DNA of 8,573 nucleotides from assembly GCF_039543385.1 (NCBI RefSeq), contig NZ_BAABJQ010000065.1, positions 1 through 8,573 on the forward strand, read 5' to 3'. Positions 7,901 to 8,573 of this stretch are shown here, piece after piece (position 1 is the stretch's first letter; each line of letters begins with the position of its first letter). The translations under genes were made by a program, and so were the position numbers. The notes beneath the pieces were generated by a model. It had not been told where the DNA came from. It saw only the letters and a list, made by a program, of their open reading frames with translations, and ran no database searches. Source of the DNA: Rugosimonospora acidiphila. Lineage in GTDB: Bacteria; Actinomycetota; Actinomycetes; Mycobacteriales; Micromonosporaceae.

Positions 7901-8573
7901 GCCCGGTCGAGGTCGGACAGCGTGACCGGTACCGCCTCGGCGCCATGCTCCACCAACGCCCGCACGACGCCGGCCGCGACACCCGCCCGGGCCTGTTCGG
8001 GCATGGCGAGCAGCCAGCGCCCGGCCAGGCTCGGAGCGGGGCTGCTGGTGACCGGCTCCCAGGCGAAGTGGTGGACCGGCGAGGCGGTCTCCGCGGGCTT
8101 GAGCCAGTAGTGCTGGTGTTGGAACGGGTACGTGGGCAGGTCCAACTCCGGCGCCGCGGTGCTCGGCCACTGCACCGGCGTGCCGGACACGTGCAACCGG
8201 GCCAGCGCGGTCAGCCACGACTCGACCTCATCCCGGTCCCGACGCTGCGCCGCCACCGTCACCACGTCCGAGCCCACGATCTCCTGGGCTACCCCGGTCA
8301 GCGCCGCATCCGGACCCAACTCCAACAACCCCGAAACACCCAGACCCTCCAACGCGACCACCGCATCACCAAACCGCACCGTCTGACGAACCTGCCCCAC
8401 CCAATACGACGGATCCGACCACAACCCCGGCGTCACCGGCTCACCCGTCACCGTCGACACCGCCGACAACACCGGCTCACCGAACTCCAACGACTCCACC
8501 ACCGCCGCGAAGTCCGCCAACATCGGCTCCATCAACACCGAATGAAACGCATGCGACACCACCAACCGACGCG
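1906..8573 (-). CDS. Modular type I polyketide synthase, 3' part: [AT-KR-ACP]-[KS-AT-KR-ACP]-docking domain (5' partial)
   Basis: This gene encodes a cytoplasmic multidomain enzyme that extends an ACP-bound polyketide chain by decarboxylative condensation and then reduces the beta-keto group. The frame is open from the right edge (first full codon 8571-8569, Arg) to TGA at 1908-1906, about 2,221 codons, so the true start lies upstream. Domains in order: AT C-terminal part (8573-8102), KR (about 8070-6750), ACP (about 6620-6395), KS (about 6338-5110), KS-AT linker, AT (about 4810-3830), KR (about 3796-2485), ACP (about 2350-2130), C-terminal docking region (about 2125-1909). The catalytic residues visible in every domain are intact. 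No DH or ER lies between AT and KR in either module, so both should make beta-hydroxyacyl intermediates. The next PKS gene starts 21 nt downstream. KS-AT codons are rich in G/T wobbles (TTG, GTG, GGT), unlike the GC-wobble KR/ACP parts. The final product is not identifiable. Confidence 0.97.
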   Translation of the reverse strand, partial: RRLVVSHAFHSVLMEPMLADFAAVVESLEFGEPVLSAVSTVTGEPVTPGLWSDPSYWVGQVRQTVRFGDAVVALEGLGVSGLLELGPDAALTGVAQEIVGSDVVTVAAQRRDRDEVESWLTALARLHVSGTPVQWPSTAAPELDLPTYPFQHQHYWLKPAETASPVHHFAWEPVTSSPAPSLAGRWLLAMPEQARAGVAAGVVRALVEHGAEAVPVTLSDLDRAALADRLRVEADGISGVISLLALDERDSRGAAGTALLVQALNDAGVAAPLWCLTAGAVAATPDDDLPGAIQAQVWGVGRTVAAEHPQLWGGLVDLPADLDESARGHLAAILAGALLNGREDELAIREAGAYARRLTTGRPGPVPVWRPRGTVLITGGTGALGATVARHLAERGAAHLVLMSRRGPDAPGADELTRDLRERGCQVTVVAGDVADEQALAAVLADIPADAPLTAVVHAAGALDDGVLDALTPQRFATVFHGKVLAAYHLDRLTAELDLDAFVLFSSMAGSLGAAGQGSYAAANACLDALAERRRAEGLPATSIAWGPWDGTGMAAERPEMRRRLQGAGIRLLDPQAALAVLDGVALGAEPTTLVADVNWQRYASGAPNAAARSVFADLAPAPAEDPDVRPAVDDFAARLRALPRAEAARVVSDLVRTQVAAVLGHEDTASVHESRSFTDSGFTSLMAVELRNRLGAATGLSLSATLVFDFPTPVLLAEHVCDQLLGSVSSADSAPVPATVASTGDDPVVIVGLGCRFPGGVVSGEGLWDVVAGGVDCVGPVPAGRGFGGVVGGFLDEAGGFDAGFFGISPREALAMDPQQRLLLEVSWEALEGAGVDPLSVGGDRVGVFVGTNGQDYVSLMRGGLGVEGFVGTGSAAAVLSGRVSYVLGLTGPSVTVDTACSSSLVALHLAVQSLRVGECDMALAGGVTVMSTAGAFVEFGVQGGLSGDGRCKAFGDGADGVGWGEGVGVLVVERLSDARRLGHRVLAVVRGSAVNQDGASNGLTAPNGPSQERVIRAALANAGLSAGDVDVVEAHGTGTRLGDPIEAGALLATYGQGRPVGRPLWLGSVKSNFGHTQAAAGVAGLIKMVMAMRAGVLPPTLHVGEPSSHVDWASGQVRLLREGREWVGGGLRRAGVSSFGISGTNAHVILEEPAGVEVPVEGVSVGGVPVAVVVSGWPWGSLRGLAGSVVGVLESGVGVGDVARALVGGRALLPLRAVVVSGDVVEGLRGLVEGVEVPGVVVGEALPTVSRLGVVFTGQGAQRVGMGAGLAAVFPVFAGALDEVCGLFGSGLREVIESGVGLERTGWAQPALFAVEVALWRLLESFGVRPSVVAGHSIGEVVAAHVAGVFSLSDAVRLVAARSSLMEALPEGGAMVAVNVSEDAALRVLPGGIAAVNGPSSVVLSGVEGEVLAAVEALGEVRSRRLVVSHAFHSVLMEPMLAEFAAVVESLEFGEPVLSAVSTVTGEPVTPGLWTDPSYWVGQVRQTVRFGDAVVALEGLGVTGLLELGPDAALTGVAQEIVGSDVVTVAAQRRDRDEVESWLTALARLHVTGTPVQWFTGGHRHVDLPTYPFDHQNYWPEIEPETADTSAWTYANDWQHVELPQTGLTGTWLVALPADLPGTQRPLVAAVTMALARAGADIVAVDLGTGLDRTAMTARLTERLAAHDGPAPVGVLSLLALAPGDGVAAPGLAATLVLLQALGDARVSARLWCVTRAAVATGPQDPGGSDQEQLWGFGRTAAAEYPQRWGGLLDLPSVDGTADPALIPGVLAGDEDEVALRADGVYTRRLRRREDVATDWEPRGTVLITGGTGALGGQVTRWLLTNGAQRVVAVSRHGGEASGTAELAAEFGSRLEIVAADVTDRAAMAALLDAHAPTAVVHAAGLLDDAVIDSLTPARLDTVLAAKVTGAAILDELTRDRQLDAFVLFSSLAGTFGSAGQANYAAANAGLDAIARQRLRSGHRAVSIAWGPWAGAGMAKDGAAERMRRAGVRPLPAEAALRLITAAGDAGGTLVVVDVDWPRYLPGLTATRRRPLFDELSEAEGLAPESAPPVLDLRAHLATLSESGVRQTLTSLVNSNVAAVLGHRDATVIDPNRPFSEIGFTSLSAVELRNALNTACGIALPAGLIFDYPTPSALVEHLRRELVGEPLSPVERLMADLDRLEKELVDEDRVAVAKQLATVIGRWNSAGNADGVADRIGTATDDEMFELLGKEFGIS
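1909..2125 (-). other. C-terminal docking domain (chain-donating end)
   Basis: About 70 residues follow the last ACP. They include two helix-forming stretches (SPVERLMADLDRLEKELV and DRVAVAKQLATVIGRW) and a final short acidic helix with DDEMFELLGKEFG before the stop. This three-helix arrangement with a terminal recognition helix is the usual C-terminal docking domain of actinobacterial PKS subunits of the DEBS type. Its expected partner is the N-terminal helix encoded at 1884-1785. Confidence 0.88.
2130..2350 (-). other. Acyl carrier protein domain, last module of the first gene
   Basis: This carrier domain has its phosphopantetheine Ser in IGFTSLSAVELRN (codon 2250-2248), again GFTSL rather than GFDSL, followed by FDYPTPSALVEHL. 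It is the last catalytic-cycle domain of the protein and should hand the chain to the KS of the second gene's product through the docking region just after it. Confidence 0.92.
2485..3796 (-). other. Ketoreductase domain, B-type, complete module of the first gene
   Basis: The layout matches the preceding KR: structural half, then TGGTGALG at 3141-3118, LDD at 2907-2899 (B-type), a Lys in AAKVTG, Ser at 2775-2773, Tyr at 2736-2734 followed by AAAN, and WGPWAGAGMA near the end. The sequence is clearly diverged from the first KR, unlike the ATs. It is predicted to be active and to give a D-hydroxyl. No DH or ER is present. Confidence 0.92.
3830..4810 (-). other. Acyltransferase domain, malonyl-type, complete module of the first gene
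   Basis: The domain loads the extender unit onto the module's ACP. It begins VVFTGQGAQRVGMG, a start typical of malonyl ATs. The nucleophile Ser is in AGHSIGE (codon 4557-4555), and the specificity motif HAFH is at 4278-4267; together these predict malonyl-CoA. It ends at PTYPFDHQNYW (about 3865-3829). Its C-terminal 407 bp nearly duplicate the same part of the preceding module's AT. Confidence 0.94.
3892..4298. repeat. In-frame long direct repeat of AT C-terminal DNA, copy 1
   Basis: This segment aligns without gaps to 8167-8573 with 12 mismatches in 407 bp (about 97 % identity). The offset is 4275 bp (1,425 codons), so the reading frame is kept. It encodes the AT region from the HAFH motif to TPVQW, where similarity stops abruptly. 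Confidence 0.95.
5110..6338 (-). other. Ketosynthase domain, complete module of the first gene
   Basis: The KS runs from DDPVVIVGLGCRFPGG to GTNAHVILEEP. It has the chain-accepting Cys in DTACSSS (codon 5868-5866), His in EAHGTGT (5463-5461) and His in KSNFGHT (5343-5341), so it should be active; Phe replaces the usual Ile in KSNIGH. About 16 residues are missing between the AGRG and GGFL segments (near 6180-6236) compared with the KS of the next gene. The coding strand is extremely rich in G and T across the whole domain. Confidence 0.95.
5437..5568. repeat. KS repeat segment shared between the two genes, copy 2
   Basis: This is the partner of 841-972 at an offset of 4596 bp (1,532 codons). 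It lies inside the strongly skewed island of the first gene's KS. Some similarity is expected from KS conservation, but shared wobble bases in the perfect 36-bp block point to DNA-level homogenisation. Confidence 0.8.
6395..6620 (-). other. Acyl carrier protein domain, first module
   Basis: This is a four-helix carrier domain with the phosphopantetheine attachment Ser in SGFTSLMAVELRN, Ser codon 6519-6517. The common motif is GFDSL; here Thr replaces the Asp, as in the second ACP of this protein. The helix III region FDFPTPVLLAEHV is normal. It carries the chain to the KS that follows in the same protein. Confidence 0.92.
6750..8070 (-). other. Ketoreductase domain, B-type, first module
   Basis: The domain reduces the beta-keto group with NADPH. 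The N-terminal structural half (about 8070-7465) follows the AT directly, with no DH between. The nucleotide-binding motif TGGTGALG is at 7440-7417. LDD at 7185-7177 marks B-type KRs, which by the established rule give the (3R), or D-, hydroxyl. The Lys of the FHGK segment, the Ser at 7053-7051 and Tyr 13 residues later at 7014-7012, followed by AAAN, complete the SDR tetrad, so it should be active. Confidence 0.92.
8102..8573 (-). other. Acyltransferase domain, C-terminal part (malonyl-type), first module
   Basis: Only the end of this AT is in the window. The substrate motif HAFH at 8553-8542 is the family fingerprint for malonyl-CoA; methylmalonyl ATs usually carry YASH here. The domain ends with the usual PTYPFQHQHYW segment of the post-AT linker near 8140-8102. 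The catalytic GHSxGE lies upstream of the window. Most of this segment is repeated in the next module. Confidence 0.9.
8167..8573. repeat. In-frame long direct repeat of AT C-terminal DNA, copy 2
   Basis: This is the partner of 3892-4298, belonging to the AT of the preceding module. The repeat reaches the right edge of the window, so its full length is unknown; it probably continues into the rest of that AT. Confidence 0.95.

Noticed and set aside
8563..8565. TTG at 8565 as a start codon for the first PKS gene
   Set aside because: It lies in the middle of an AT domain and the frame stays open to the right edge (Arg-Arg codons precede it), so it is an internal Leu codon and the gene starts outside the window.

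Overview
The window is a piece of a modular (assembly-line, cis-AT) type I polyketide synthase locus. It reads entirely on the minus strand and comes from a high-GC actinomycete. The evidence is the very high GC content, the GC-rich wobble codons outside the skewed islands, and KS, AT, KR, ACP and docking sequences typical of Streptomyces/Micromonospora-type assembly lines. The genus cannot be fixed from this fragment.

Layout in transcription order, right to left: (1) 8573-1906 is the 3' part of a large PKS gene whose start lies beyond the right edge. It encodes the C-terminal end of an AT, then KR and ACP of one module, then a complete KS-AT-KR-ACP module, then a C-terminal docking domain and a TGA stop. 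(2) A 21-nt gap follows, holding a GGAG ribosome binding site 8 nt before the next ATG. (3) 1884-1 is the 5' part of the next PKS gene, open to the left edge. It encodes an N-terminal coiled-coil docking helix, a complete KS, the KS-AT linker and the first part of an AT. The two genes are almost certainly co-transcribed. The docking ends are of the kind that pass the growing chain from the first protein to the second.

Predicted chemistry: both ATs of the first gene carry the HAFH malonyl-CoA fingerprint. Both KRs have intact K-S-Y-N residues and the LDD (B-type) motif, and neither module has a DH or ER. Each module should therefore add an acetate unit and leave a beta-hydroxyl, giving a 1,3-diol (polyol-like) stretch. 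The AT that begins in the second gene has the start of the methylmalonyl clade, suggesting a switch to a propionate unit, but its diagnostic motifs lie outside the window.

The most interesting feature is in the DNA rather than the protein. The KS-AT part of the first gene (about 4040-6340) and parts of the second gene have an extreme strand composition bias: the + strand is C- and A-rich and nearly without G and T. These bounded islands sit beside KR/ACP regions of ordinary composition. They coincide with in-frame long repeats: a 407-bp AT segment with 12 mismatches between two consecutive modules, and an 89 % identical KS segment shared between the two genes. This matches GRINS (genetic repeats of intense nucleotide skews), elements described in actinobacterial assembly-line PKS genes and linked to module diversification by recombination or gene conversion. 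No RNA genes, insertion sequences, CRISPR arrays, promoters or terminators were seen.
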